Origin: Leptolyngbya sp. SIO1E4
GTDB taxonomy: Bacteria > Cyanobacteriota > Cyanobacteriia > Phormidesmidales > Phormidesmidaceae
Assembly (NCBI GenBank): GCA_010672825.2
Contig: JAAHFU020000001.1
Coordinates: forward strand, 868,001 to 932,000
DNA: 64,000 nt
Direction: 5' to 3'
In this document: positions 45,232 to 54,036 of the stretch, in pieces
Layout: each line of letters opens with the position of its first letter
How positions within the stretch are numbered: the first letter of the stretch is position 1
Translations under genes and position numbers: made by a program
The notes under the pieces: model-generated
What the model saw: the letters and a program-made list of their open reading frames with translations, nothing else
Told to the model about the DNA's origin: nothing
The model's database searches: none

Positions 45232-45330
45232 TATATAGCCTTGTTCGGTTGAGTTAAGGATATCTGGGTCAAGACAGGGGCCAGGGTTTGGGGGCTAGAG
45301 CGCTTTATCCGAATACAAACGGCGATAACT
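45232..45330 (+). repeat. dispersed repeat family A, copy 4 (diverged)
   Basis: It starts TATATAGCCTTGTTCGGTTG and keeps the TATCTGGGTCAAGACAGGGG block, but the G-rich core and the right end are changed. It is the left one of two neighbouring copies. Confidence 0.65.
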
Positions 45331-45366
45331 CTGCTTCGTGCATGGCAGGGCCAAAGGAGGCAGAGA

Positions 45367-45465
45367 TATATAGCCCTATTCAGTTCAATCCAGTACATTT
45401 TGGTGAAGGCGGGGTCTAGGGTTTGGGGTCTAGGGTGTACTTGATCCAAAGGCACACCGCTGTAG
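45367..45465 (+). repeat. dispersed repeat family A, copy 5
   Basis: It starts ATATATAGCCCTATTCAGTT, has the G-rich core with four G-tracts, and ends GGCACACCGCTGTAG. It lies in tandem with copy 4 in the 670-nt gap between pxcA and the kinase gene. The rest of that gap shows no gene. Confidence 0.8.
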
Positions 45466-45756
45466 ATCGACATTGACCGTACAAACCTGAAGCACATATA
45501 GCTTGCGCCAATCAGGTTTAGACACCGAGTCAGGTTACAATCCACAGCGCACAACCGATTGGCGTCGCAGTCGGTGTTCTGACGAACCCTTCGACTGCTA
45601 TAAAGCTGAAGCAACCTTGTTCATGGCTTAATGAAGGCTGTAAGGGATGCAGCTTCAAAGACTCGATTTCTCAGATTCCTGTGCTAAAACCGAATTACGT
45701 GAAACCTCAGAGCATGTTTCGCGCTAGCTGTGGATCAGGTTACATGGGGAAACGCT

Positions 45757-46566
45757 ATGGGCGGCCAGGTTTTAGGCGATCGCTATGAAGTAGAGCGCCA
45801 ATTAGGGAAAAAATCCGGTCGTTGGACGTTACAAGCGCGTGACCTGAAGACGCAGTCATCCGTTATCCTCAAGCTGCTGTTTCTTGATGACAGCCTCACA
45901 GCGACGGATTTGAAACTCTTTAAGCGAGAGGTAGAAGCCCTAAAACTTCTGCAGCACCCTGCCACGCCTCACTATCAGGGCTATTTTGAAATGGAGTTGC
46001 CCAGCCAAGATCGGGCTATGGCTTTAGTGCAAAGCTATATTCAAGGCGTTTCACTGAAAAATTACCTCGCGGAGTCGCGAAAATTTAGCCAGCAGGAAGT
46101 GATCGAGATTGCCCGTCAGGCCCTCGGCATTCTAGACAGCCTCCACACCCATTCACCCTCCATCATTCATCGCGACATTCGCCCCAGCAATATTTTGTTG
46201 CAACCTGGATTACCCGTTAACTCTGCCAAAATCTACTTGGTCGATTTTGGCACTGTGAAGTCTCTCACCTCTGGCACAACGGCATTTACCGTGGTTGGCA
46301 CAGATGGATATTTACCGCCAGAGCAGGCAGGGGGGCGAGTATTAGCCGTTTCAGACCTCTATAGCTTAGGGGCCACCCTCGCAGAAAGTCTCACCGGTAT
46401 TCCCCCCAATCAGATGCAAACACGAGGGCTACGCATCCAGTTTGAAGAGTATGTCGAGCTCACGCCTGACTTCGCCCAGTGGCTCAAAGGCTTACTCTCC
46501 CCTAGCCTCGATCATCGTTGGGAATCAGCAGCACAGGCCCTGGCAGCGCTAGAAGCCTTGGGATGA
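45757..46566 (+). CDS. Ser/Thr protein kinase (Hanks type)
   Basis: 269 residues from the ATG at 45757, which has GGGGA upstream; a GTG at 45730 is in frame without a ribosome site. Catalytic motifs are present: the Lys of VILKLLF, HRDIRPSNILL, LVDFGTVK and GTDGYLPPEQAGG, with a final arginine in LDHRWESA. The Gly-rich loop is unusual: LGKKSGRWTLQARD instead of GxGxxG. This is a short cytoplasmic kinase with no sensor or membrane helix. Its substrate is unknown. Confidence 0.88.
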   Translation: MGGQVLGDRYEVERQLGKKSGRWTLQARDLKTQSSVILKLLFLDDSLTATDLKLFKREVEALKLLQHPATPHYQGYFEMELPSQDRAMALVQSYIQGVSLKNYLAESRKFSQQEVIEIARQALGILDSLHTHSPSIIHRDIRPSNILLQPGLPVNSAKIYLVDFGTVKSLTSGTTAFTVVGTDGYLPPEQAGGRVLAVSDLYSLGATLAESLTGIPPNQMQTRGLRIQFEEYVELTPDFAQWLKGLLSPSLDHRWESAAQALAALEALG

Positions 46567-46668
46567 TGGGCCATTATGAAGAGCAAGGGAATAGGGAAAT
46601 TGAATTCATCTCGACGCTTCGCTATTTGCCTACTCCCCTACCCCCCTTACGCTTACTTTCCCCAACGC

Positions 46669-47286
46669 TCAAAACAACTTAGCCGTCGCCTCCTCAGGAT
46701 TAAACACATAGCGACTCTTATAGTCCGTTACACCGTAGAGGTTGAAGGAAATGGTAGGCTCGTCTCCAATCGGCTCAACCTGGTGAATGGCACCTGGGGT
46801 AAAGGTGATAATGTCTCCTGGCGACAAAATAACCTCCCCTGCGGATTCCAGTTTGTGAGGTGCCTCCTCGGTGGGGGTTCTACGCCAAAGATGGTTTTTT
46901 TCTTGCCCTCCGATCATGGCAACTAGGCCCCAAGTGGCGTGATTATGAATGGTTGAGTTGGTGCCTGGTTGCCAGGTAACCATCTGCACCGTTAGAGGAA
47001 ATTCATACTCCCGGTAAAGGAAATGTACCGCCCAGCCTGTTTTCGGGTTAGGTTCCTTAAACTCCATCTGCAGCCAGTATGAACTGATGAGCAGTTTACG
47101 GACCAGGGGCGCGATCGCCTGCAGCCGTTCTTGATCATCCTTAACTGCGGCCAAAAGATCTTCCAGCTCCGTCAGGAAGCGGTAGAGGCGATAGGTTTGG
47201 GGGGGCGCTTCATTATCAACCTGGCCAAAGGTTTGGAGCATGCCGTTGTCTGTTACAAGCCAGTTGCGGTTGTCCATCTCTCTCAT
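46669..47286 (-). CDS. cysteine dioxygenase-like cupin
   Basis: 205 residues, with an alternative ATG 9 nt later. A helical N-terminal half is followed by a cupin barrel: STIHNHATWGLVAMIGGQ supplies the His-x-His metal ligands and GAIHQVEP the third His. This matches the cysteine dioxygenase superfamily, whose iron centre oxidises thiols such as cysteine or 3-mercaptopropionate. The exact thiol is not evident. It is divergent from the SUMF1-fold lipoprotein gene, 71 nt apart. Confidence 0.8.
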   Translation of the reverse strand: MREMDNRNWLVTDNGMLQTFGQVDNEAPPQTYRLYRFLTELEDLLAAVKDDQERLQAIAPLVRKLLISSYWLQMEFKEPNPKTGWAVHFLYREYEFPLTVQMVTWQPGTNSTIHNHATWGLVAMIGGQEKNHLWRRTPTEEAPHKLESAGEVILSPGDIITFTPGAIHQVEPIGDEPTISFNLYGVTDYKSRYVFNPEEATAKLF

Positions 47287-47357
47287 TTTTGAACCCGATG
47301 CCTATGGTAATACTTGAGAGCCGGGTACGAGATGAGTCCGTTCTGAGGATTATCTAA

Positions 47358-48278
47358 ATGAGCAGAGGAATTGGAGGCATCGCTGGACTAGGGCTACTTT
47401 TAGTTTCAGCCTGTAGTGCTAACTCAACGGGTGCTCCAATGACGCGCGATCGCTGTGAAGCGCAGCCAGGGTTTGCGTTTATCCCCGCTGGGGAATTCAT
47501 TGCGGGTAGCGACCTCGCAGAGCGAGACTATGGCTATGAAATTTCGGCAGCGGCGATCGGTCGTACCCCAGCAGACATTGCCCAGGCAGAACAGCGCTTG
47601 CGAGATCGCCGCTGGTTTGAGTTTGAAGCGTCTCGTCAGACTCAAACGCTAGCGGCCTTTTGTGTGCAAACAAATCTTGTGACCCAGCAAGATTATGCCG
47701 AGTTTGTCAGGGCTACCGGTCACCGCTCCCCAGGCATTTCTGAAGCAGAATACCAGGCCCAAGGGTTTCTTGTGCACCCCTATGAGGACGTCATCCCCTA
47801 CCTGTGGACCGACCGTTCTTTTCCAGCGGATAAAGCAGGGCATCCGGTGGTGCTGGTGTCCTATGAAGATGCCCTGGCCTATGCCGAGTGGCAAGGGCAG
47901 CAAGCAGGGGTAACCTACCGACTGCCCACAGCAGCAGAATGGGAAAAGGCTGCTCGGAGCACCGACGGGCGCTATTTCCCTTGGGGAAATGATTGGCAGG
48001 CAGATGCGACCCACTGGGGGCAATCAGACCCCTTTGGCACCAGTGCGATCGCCCGCTATCCCCTCAGTCGCAGCCCTTATGGGGTAGAAGACATGGCAGG
48101 CAACGTTTTCGAATTTACCTCTACCCTGCGAGAACGACAGGGCACCCCCGTTGCGGTCATGAAAGGCTGCTCTTGGGATGATCTGCCTGGCTTTTGCCGA
48201 GCCGCCTATAAACATACCCGTCCGACTGAATCCCGCCATATTCTATTCGGGTTCCGTCTTGTCCTGGCCCCAGACTAA
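47358..48278 (+). CDS. lipoprotein with formylglycine-generating-enzyme (SUMF1/FGE) fold
   Basis: 306 residues. A signal segment ends in the lipobox LVSAC, so the mature protein is lipid-anchored outside the plasma membrane. The rest is a SUMF1/FGE fold with FAFIPAGEFIAGSD, TNLVTQQDYAEFVRATGH, YRLPTAAEWEKAAR, YFPWGNDW and MAGNVFEFT. The C-terminal KGCSWDDLPGFCRAAYKHTR replaces the RGGSW...R block. The closely spaced Cys pair of true formylglycine-generating enzymes is not evident, so sulfatase activation is doubtful. A sugar- or thiol-binding exported protein is an alternative. Confidence 0.85.
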   Translation: MSRGIGGIAGLGLLLVSACSANSTGAPMTRDRCEAQPGFAFIPAGEFIAGSDLAERDYGYEISAAAIGRTPADIAQAEQRLRDRRWFEFEASRQTQTLAAFCVQTNLVTQQDYAEFVRATGHRSPGISEAEYQAQGFLVHPYEDVIPYLWTDRSFPADKAGHPVVLVSYEDALAYAEWQGQQAGVTYRLPTAAEWEKAARSTDGRYFPWGNDWQADATHWGQSDPFGTSAIARYPLSRSPYGVEDMAGNVFEFTSTLRERQGTPVAVMKGCSWDDLPGFCRAAYKHTRPTESRHILFGFRLVLAPD

Positions 48279-48283
48279 GAGAG

Positions 48284-48380
48284 TATATAGCCTCGTTCAG
48301 TTGGTCCAGGACATCTGGGTCAAGACAGGGTCTAGGGTTTGGGGTTTAAGGTGTGCTTGATCAGCCTGCACACCGCTATA
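48284..48380 (+). repeat. dispersed repeat family A, copy 6
   Basis: A full copy: TATATAGCCTCGTTCAGTTG at the left and TGCACACCGCTATAAATG at the right, with the G-rich core between. It starts 6 nt past the SUMF1-fold gene stop. The 217 nt that follow hold a short repeat (ATTAACGAGAAA twice) and no gene. Confidence 0.82.
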
Positions 48381-48597
48381 AATGCATCCACTCCCTGTCG
48401 GGACAAGGCTTTGTACAAGAGATTGCCACCGACAGAGGTGAGGTTGTCACGCCTCCAACAGAGAGCGGCTCATAGAAAACCTGTGTGGGTAATGACGGCT
48501 TGCTCAGCGTAAGGTTTGCAGCCTCATTTTGCACCCTCAATTAACGAGAAAGCCTCATTAACGAGAAAAAGAGTCCGCAAATGCCAACTCGCAAGAT

Positions 48598-49221
48598 CTA
48601 TGCGTAGGTTGACTTGAGCTTGCGAGCCTGTACCCTACGGCGGCTGTAATGCTGGACAAAGTGCCTGACAATGTTCGGGTCAGACCAATTGAGGCAGGCT
48701 CGCTGTTCCAAAACAATGCGGGCTTCCCGATCCGTCATAGATTGCCCCCATGCTTTTGATTGCTGGCAAGCAACCCAGGTATTAAGCACCTGAAAAACCC
48801 GGGCCAGTTTATGCTCCGGAACTTTCCGGAGATGATACTGCTCCAGAATAACCGCCACTTCAGGCAGTCCTGCATTCCTCGCGAGCTGCGTACTCTCAGC
48901 AAACCAGATGTTTAAAGACGCCATCATCTCGCCATGGTCAAGGAATTCTTGTTCAAGTAAGTAATCGCTCAGGTAAATCGCACCTAGGTTCTTGAAATAG
49001 GCTGCCATGACGAGTGATTTTCGCCCTTGGGGGGTCAGTCCTAAAGCCTTGCTGTATGAGAGACAGAGTTCTGCTAAGTCACGGGACTCTCGCAACAACC
49101 ACTCCCCTTTTCGCTTCAGTAAACTTTCTAGAGTTTTAATGTAAGTTGTGAAACTGGGATAACTCATGACACCCTGATCAGCTCCTGCATGGTTAAGATC
49201 ATTCATAAACAGCTTCGCCAT
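48598..49221 (-). CDS. hypothetical protein, degenerate HD-GYP-like
   Basis: 207 residues, all-helical, with no signal or membrane segment. The middle part (SYSKALGLTPQGRKSLVMAA, then YFKNLGAIYLSDYLLEQ) follows the start of HD-GYP domains, but the metal-binding His-Asp pair is replaced by KN. The later HDExxDGxGYP region is not recognisable. If related, it would be a catalytically dead binding module. I do not recognise a specific family. It stands alone, 219 nt from the fusion gene. Confidence 0.6.
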   Translation of the reverse strand: MAKLFMNDLNHAGADQGVMSYPSFTTYIKTLESLLKRKGEWLLRESRDLAELCLSYSKALGLTPQGRKSLVMAAYFKNLGAIYLSDYLLEQEFLDHGEMMASLNIWFAESTQLARNAGLPEVAVILEQYHLRKVPEHKLARVFQVLNTWVACQQSKAWGQSMTDREARIVLEQRACLNWSDPNIVRHFVQHYSRRRVQARKLKSTYA

Positions 49222-49440
49222 GGCCTCTTTAGATATTCGGACGAAAGATATTCGAACGAGCTATAGATATCCTGACGAGCTATGGAATAAGTCTTCCCTT
49301 CATAAAGAATTCATAACCTATTTCTCAGCGGAAATACCCGCGTATTTGTGAGTATTTGAAAACAGGCTCAATGATGTTATCTAAAATACAGAGAAAGTAC
49401 GGGTATTGGCAGTGAAAGTTCGGAAAATTAATCCGCAGAA

Positions 49441-52392
49441 TCACAGAATTTCTACTGTGCCCAAGGCTCCATCTAATCGCACCTGCTGCCCGTCCTGAAG
49501 TCGTTGGGTTGCGTCTGCAACGTCCATGACAGCAGGGATGCCATATTCTCGTGCCACAATCGCCCCGTGGGATAACTGGCCGCCCACTTCTGCAATCAGC
49601 CCTCCTGCCCGGGCGAGTAGGGGAGCCCACCCGGCATCGGTATAAGGCACCACCAGAATAGTGCGGGTGCTAACATCCTGAACGCCCTGCAGATTCGTCA
49701 ATACTTTTACGGTTCCTTCGACCTGTCCGGGGCTGGCCGCAATCCCCTTCAAGTTTTGTACGCCCGGACGGGTAGAAGGTCTGTAGCGGGCCAGGTTTGG
49801 CGGTTCATTGCCATAGACCAAATAAGGAATTGGATCAAGGGTTTTGTCTTGTTCGTAGCGGTGGCGGCGAGCAGCAATCACGTCAGCCCAGCTGCCTGGC
49901 AGCTGATGAGGATTACCTGCCAGGTGCGATCGCACCTCCTCATATTCCAGAAAGAAAATATCGCCCTCTGCTTGCAACCACCCCGCTGCGATGCCCTGGG
50001 TTTCCAGGGCCACAAAACACCCCCGCAGTTCCGCTAACAGACGGCTGTAGACCTCGGTCACTTGGCCCTTAAGGTTAAGGCGCCGCTGGATCATGGTCTG
50101 TTTCTTGGGAGGCGGTTGGTTGGTGTCTGGCGGGGGGCTTTCAGGGAGCGGTGACAGCACCAATTGGGTAAACAGTTCTTGAACGATGTGAGGCGCTTCT
50201 TGCCAGGTGGGGACAGCGATGTCCGTGCCCACTTCACTCAGGTAGCCGTAGCGCTCCAAGAATTGGTTGAACTGGGTGAGGATTGCCTTGCCAGCTGCCG
50301 CTTCTGCCAGTTTTGCAAAGAGGTCAGGGGTTGAGGAGATAGAGTCAAGGTCGGTTGGAGACAGCGATGTACGAGTATGCTCAGCAAGCTGCTTGAGCGC
50401 ATTAAGCGAAGCGACCTCAGGGTTTTGGCTGGCATCTAAAGCCGTATTGGGCACTTTGAAAATTGCCTGGCGGATGGCCAAACTCAGGGGAGCCAGGATG
50501 CTGTAATAGGTGGCCCGCTGTAGGGCGAGCAAAACTTGCTCAATTCTGCTGAGTAGGGCATTGGGATCCAGGGTTTTGGCAGGGGTTGCCTGTAGCGCTT
50601 GCAGCAGGGGATCAAAATGAGTTGCGCGATCGCCTTCAAAATCCTCCACCAGTCGCCATTCCCGTTGCACTAATCGTAAAAGACCAGGAAGGTTACGCAC
50701 AGTCGCACTCAGGGGTGGCTTGCTAAATTTAGCTCCACGCGTCAAGAACTCCAGACTTTCGGGGGGTAGCCCCATGCGCAGAAAGATGTCTCCTAAAAGC
50801 GAGGCATTAAAGTAAGCCCGTGAATGGTGCAGGGTGGCAGTTTCTTCAAAGTCTAGCCCTTGGGCTCTCGAACCCAGCACCACGGTAAAAATGTCACCCC
50901 AGACGCCGCAGGTGAGGGGTCGGTTAATGGACCAGGTCAGCGGCCGAATCAGTCCTGGAATCACCTCTGCTGCAATCTTGCGTGTCCAAAGGGGATAGAG
51001 GGTCGTAATCGGGCGACTTTGTAGCAGCCAGAGGCGATCGCCCTCAACGCTCCACTCAATATCCTGGGGCATGCCTTGGGAACGCTTTTCCAAATGGCGA
51101 GCGAGGAAGGCGACCTGTTCCAGCAAGCGGGTGGGGACTTCACCGGTGCCCGCCGTAGAGCCCTCTACTGTGAGCGTCAGAGCATCCGGAATTTTCCAGC
51201 TATCCGGCTCACTCAGGTCATCGGGAAGGTCGTCTGCCTGCACAATGACCCGATAGCTCTCGGGGGTGTGCTGGCCTGACACCACCTGACTAGCAGCACC
51301 TGGCAGCGCTTCAATTACCACTGCATCGCCCGCACGGGTAATGGGGTCTCGGCTAAAAGCGACCCCAGAATACTCCCCCTTTACCTGCTGCTGCACCAGT
51401 ACCGCCATCCCCTGGTCTGGCAAGCCGCGATCTTGACGATACTGTACTGCCCCCGGATTGTTGTAAGAGCTGAAACAGCGGGCAATTGCCGTTGCCAGTG
51501 CGTCCTGGGTGGTGATGTTGAGAATAGAGGTGTATTGCCCAGCGGCTGAAGCCTCAAGGGTATCTTCTGCGATTGCAGACGATCTCACCACTATCGGCTG
51601 CGTCGGGGAAGGTTCGGTGATGGCAATCAGCATTGCCGGATCATCCCCCGCAGGCAGGACGTAGCCCCGAGGCACCGGATAGCCCCAAGCCGTTAGCTGA
51701 GAGAGGGTTGCCCCTTTGCCCCCGGCTTTTTCTGCCGGCAGGACTTTTGATAAAGGCAGCAGTGCGCGATCGCCCCGAAAAAATTTAAACATACGCTGAG
51801 ATTCAACCCGTGCGCCTGACGTCGGCATCTCCAGATCGTCCGGCATTTTTTGATAAATCCATGCAATGAGACCGCTGAGGCAGGCAACTGCCAGAATGCG
51901 CATTCCATCTTGGTGGCGCAGCGCTGTGAGTATTGGCAGCAACACCAGTACTAACAATCGACCCTGGCGCTTCTCTCGAAAGAGGGTAAACCCTAGAAAA
52001 CTAATCAGAAAGGTTAATCCAGAAGTAATCGGATCATGGACGATAAAGCCCCAAGTAACATTGGTCGTGCCGGCTCCCTTCGCGCCCCAGTAGCGTCCCA
52101 TGACCAGGGCCACCAAGGCCACTACTTCCCACACTGGATCCGTAGGAAAGTAATACCGAGCTAGCAAAACCGCCCCAATTCCCTTACCAGCTTCTGCTAA
52201 GACACAGAGAACACCTGCGATTTTCCCCCCATGGTAAAACGCCGCTGAGACCCCTACGTTGCCTGTCCCCAGCGTTGCTAGATTCTGATCAGCCACGAGC
52301 CGCACAATCCACCGGGTCAGGGGTAGCGCCCCTAACAGCGGACAGATAGTAAAAATCAGTAGTGCGCCCCAAACTTGGGCCAATGTCAGCAT
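49441..52392 (-). CDS. fusion of a PlsY-like membrane domain and a PEP-synthase-like phosphotransferase
   Basis: 983 residues. Residues 1-185 form a polytopic domain like the acyltransferase PlsY, with LGTGNVGVSAAF, AEAGKGIGAVL, YWGAKGAGTTN and ALRHQDGMRIL in PlsY order; the usual His of the GH-F motif is not clear. From about residue 205 comes a PEP/pyruvate-binding (PPDK_N) ATP-grasp domain (KAGGKGATLSQLTAWGYPVP, VVRSSAIAEDTLEASAAGQY, DIEWSVEGDRLWLLQSRPIT). A middle domain of about 300 residues follows, then the swivelling His domain with GGQLSHGAIVAREYGIPAV. This layout resembles PEP synthase and rifampicin phosphotransferase, joined to a membrane anchor. The substrate is unknown. There is no separate PlsY nearby. 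Confidence 0.88.
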   Translation of the reverse strand: MLTLAQVWGALLIFTICPLLGALPLTRWIVRLVADQNLATLGTGNVGVSAAFYHGGKIAGVLCVLAEAGKGIGAVLLARYYFPTDPVWEVVALVALVMGRYWGAKGAGTTNVTWGFIVHDPITSGLTFLISFLGFTLFREKRQGRLLVLVLLPILTALRHQDGMRILAVACLSGLIAWIYQKMPDDLEMPTSGARVESQRMFKFFRGDRALLPLSKVLPAEKAGGKGATLSQLTAWGYPVPRGYVLPAGDDPAMLIAITEPSPTQPIVVRSSAIAEDTLEASAAGQYTSILNITTQDALATAIARCFSSYNNPGAVQYRQDRGLPDQGMAVLVQQQVKGEYSGVAFSRDPITRAGDAVVIEALPGAASQVVSGQHTPESYRVIVQADDLPDDLSEPDSWKIPDALTLTVEGSTAGTGEVPTRLLEQVAFLARHLEKRSQGMPQDIEWSVEGDRLWLLQSRPITTLYPLWTRKIAAEVIPGLIRPLTWSINRPLTCGVWGDIFTVVLGSRAQGLDFEETATLHHSRAYFNASLLGDIFLRMGLPPESLEFLTRGAKFSKPPLSATVRNLPGLLRLVQREWRLVEDFEGDRATHFDPLLQALQATPAKTLDPNALLSRIEQVLLALQRATYYSILAPLSLAIRQAIFKVPNTALDASQNPEVASLNALKQLAEHTRTSLSPTDLDSISSTPDLFAKLAEAAAGKAILTQFNQFLERYGYLSEVGTDIAVPTWQEAPHIVQELFTQLVLSPLPESPPPDTNQPPPKKQTMIQRRLNLKGQVTEVYSRLLAELRGCFVALETQGIAAGWLQAEGDIFFLEYEEVRSHLAGNPHQLPGSWADVIAARRHRYEQDKTLDPIPYLVYGNEPPNLARYRPSTRPGVQNLKGIAASPGQVEGTVKVLTNLQGVQDVSTRTILVVPYTDAGWAPLLARAGGLIAEVGGQLSHGAIVAREYGIPAVMDVADATQRLQDGQQVRLDGALGTVEIL

Positions 52393-53446
52393 GGGTCAAT
52401 CACTCTAGAACTTACATGGCCAGGGTAGCCAGCTAGCTATCCCTATTATTTTCGCTGACTTGTTAGTTCCTGGCGGGGCCAAGTTCTGCAACTTTTAATA
52501 GAAACTCCAATGGTTCAGATAAATCAAAGGCTAATAGCCAAAGATTCAGACTCGTCAGGGTTCTCGCTACCCTAAAGCGCCCGATTACGGCAAGGGTCTT
52601 TCAAACCCTGAATTCAAGGAGAATGGCCACAAAGTTGTCACGTTTGCCTTCTACGATTCGCTCCATGGGTGTTGGCAGCAAACTCAAGCACGGATTCCGA
52701 CCTGTTGTGAAGCCTCAATCGTTGACTGACTCAGTAAGCTCCTGAGGGGGTGTGATCCCTGAAGTTATTACTGACGGCAGGTTTAGCAACTTCAACCTGT
52801 GTATGGGCGCTCTTAAACTGTGTGCCTGATTAAACCCGTAGGGTTTGCGTATCTACATAAAGACGGTCTTATACCTGTTGAAATTTATACAACTTCTAGG
52901 TTTCAGCATACTTGTCGAAACCTTAAAAAGGAGGGATAAGACGCCTACAGACTTCATGCTTGTCAACATAAAACTGTAGAAATCGCAGAAAAAAAGACAC
53001 ACTAACCATACTGAGATTGCACTTGAAACTACTACTGGAACTACTGAGATACCCAAAGACTTTATGCTGAGATATCAACCAGACTCAGTATTTCTGTGTA
53101 AACTCAGAAGCCCTGTGTAGCCTGGTTTTGAGACGTCACCAAGAAGTACGGAGGGCACGAAGTTACTTTCAGCACTCCTTTATAATCTCAGAAATGCTGA
53201 AAGTAAAATTTAGGCGTATACGTCGCGGTTTCAATTCCCCAGCAGCCTTTTTTAAAGTTCAGAAAAAGCGACTTTATTAATCTCATGAAACCCACCCTGG
53301 AATTACGTCGTTGCTCAAGAATATTGGTTTGATACAGGTATGACCCTGAAATAAGAGTCTACGCATTCATGGGGCTTGCCCAATGAGTTAGCCAAAACTT
53401 CTTTTTCGGGTACTACTACTAAAGGTTCGAAAGTGGTCTCACAAGA
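52393..53446. other. long gene-free stretch
   Basis: 1,054 nt without a supported coding frame. Open frames (for example 52853-53056 on the - strand) lack ribosome sites and conserved features. The region is A/T-richer than its neighbours. The one clear structure is an inverted repeat, annotated at 53164-53205. It probably holds the 5' regions of the fusion gene and the Npun_R1517-type gene, and could contain a small RNA that I cannot identify. Confidence 0.45.
53164..53205. repeat. 11-bp inverted repeat in the long gap
   Basis: TACTTTCAGCA (53164-53174) and TGCTGAAAGTA (53195-53205) are exact complements separated by 20 nt. No T-tract follows, so it is more likely a regulator site or RNA stem than a terminator. 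Confidence 0.55.
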
Positions 53447-53731
53447 ATGACTTACTGTTCTTCAAATACGAATAAGGCGATCCAGCCTCCTTCTCAACAG
53501 GTCGGGGTTTATGAGTGTGAAGTCACACTCAAATTTCGATTACTGGAAGAGAATCTGACCCGGTGCGATCGCGAGCAGCTTCTGCAACTTGTAGTGGACG
53601 CTTTCGCTTACGGCAGCGATGAGTATTTAGAAACGCTTCATACCGAGGTGGCCATTCAAGAAGTATCTGCTTTGAATGCCTCACCCGAAATGAGACGTCA
53701 GCTTATCCGGCTGCGCAATGCAAGCGCGTAG
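53447..53731 (+). CDS. Npun_R1517-type small heterocyst-regulator family protein
   Basis: 94 residues. From VGVYECEVTLKFRLLEEN to the end it fits, from memory, the short cyanobacterial family called Npun_R1517 heterocyst differentiation regulator, with DREQLLQLVVDAFAYGSDEY and SPEMRRQLIRLRN as conserved ends. The protein has no recognised DNA-binding fold by eye. The family also occurs in strains without heterocysts, so the name does not prove cell differentiation here. The gene follows the long gap and precedes tRNA-Glu by about 120 nt. Confidence 0.75.
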   Translation: MTYCSSNTNKAIQPPSQQVGVYECEVTLKFRLLEENLTRCDREQLLQLVVDAFAYGSDEYLETLHTEVAIQEVSALNASPEMRRQLIRLRNASA

Positions 53732-53803
53732 CAAACATCTGGGGTATTAGCTTGATGGTGCCACCTGGCGGCAGCCCGTCGGTCAATCATTTTTATGAGC
53801 TGT

Positions 53804-53832
53804 TTGACACGGATACCTCATTTGTTTATATT
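53804..53832 (+). promoter_or_regulatory. sigma70-type promoter of tRNA-Glu
   Basis: TTGACA (53804-53809), a 17-nt spacer and TATATT (53827-53832) give a near-consensus promoter ending 21 nt before the tRNA. Confidence 0.75.
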
Positions 53833-53853
53833 GAACAGTGTTGAATAAAGCAG

Positions 53854-53926
53854 GCCCCCATCGTCTAGAGGCCTAGGACACCTCCCTTTCACGGAGGCGA
53901 CGGGGATTCGAATTCCCCTGGGGGTA
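53854..53926 (+). tRNA. tRNA-Glu (TTC)
   Basis: A 73-nt cloverleaf: acceptor GCCCCCA paired with TGGGGGT (first pair G-U), anticodon stem CCTCC/GGAGG with loop CTTTCAC giving TTC, T arm GGGGA-TTCGAAT-TCCCC. The A-U pair closing the T loop matches the tRNA-Glu used by glutamyl-tRNA reductase for tetrapyrrole synthesis in phototrophs. CCA is not encoded. Confidence 0.97.
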
Positions 53927-53930
53927 TTTG

Positions 53931-53961
53931 AGGGTTTCTTCTTAACGAAGAAACCCTTTAT
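53931..53961 (+). terminator. rho-independent terminator of tRNA-Glu
   Basis: Perfect 11-bp stem AGGGTTTCTTC/GAAGAAACCCT with a 5-nt loop, followed by TTATT, directly after the tRNA. Confidence 0.85.
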
Positions 53962-54036
53962 TGTGTAAACCTTTTAGATGTAGGAAAGCTGACTTTAAGC
54001 TATCGAGCACGTCTGGAGCAGTGCCTTGTCCACTGG

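Noticed and set aside
52853-53056. 67-codon hydrophobic frame on the - strand in the long gap
   Set aside because: No ribosome site, no neighbours in the same unit and A/T-driven composition; judged chance.
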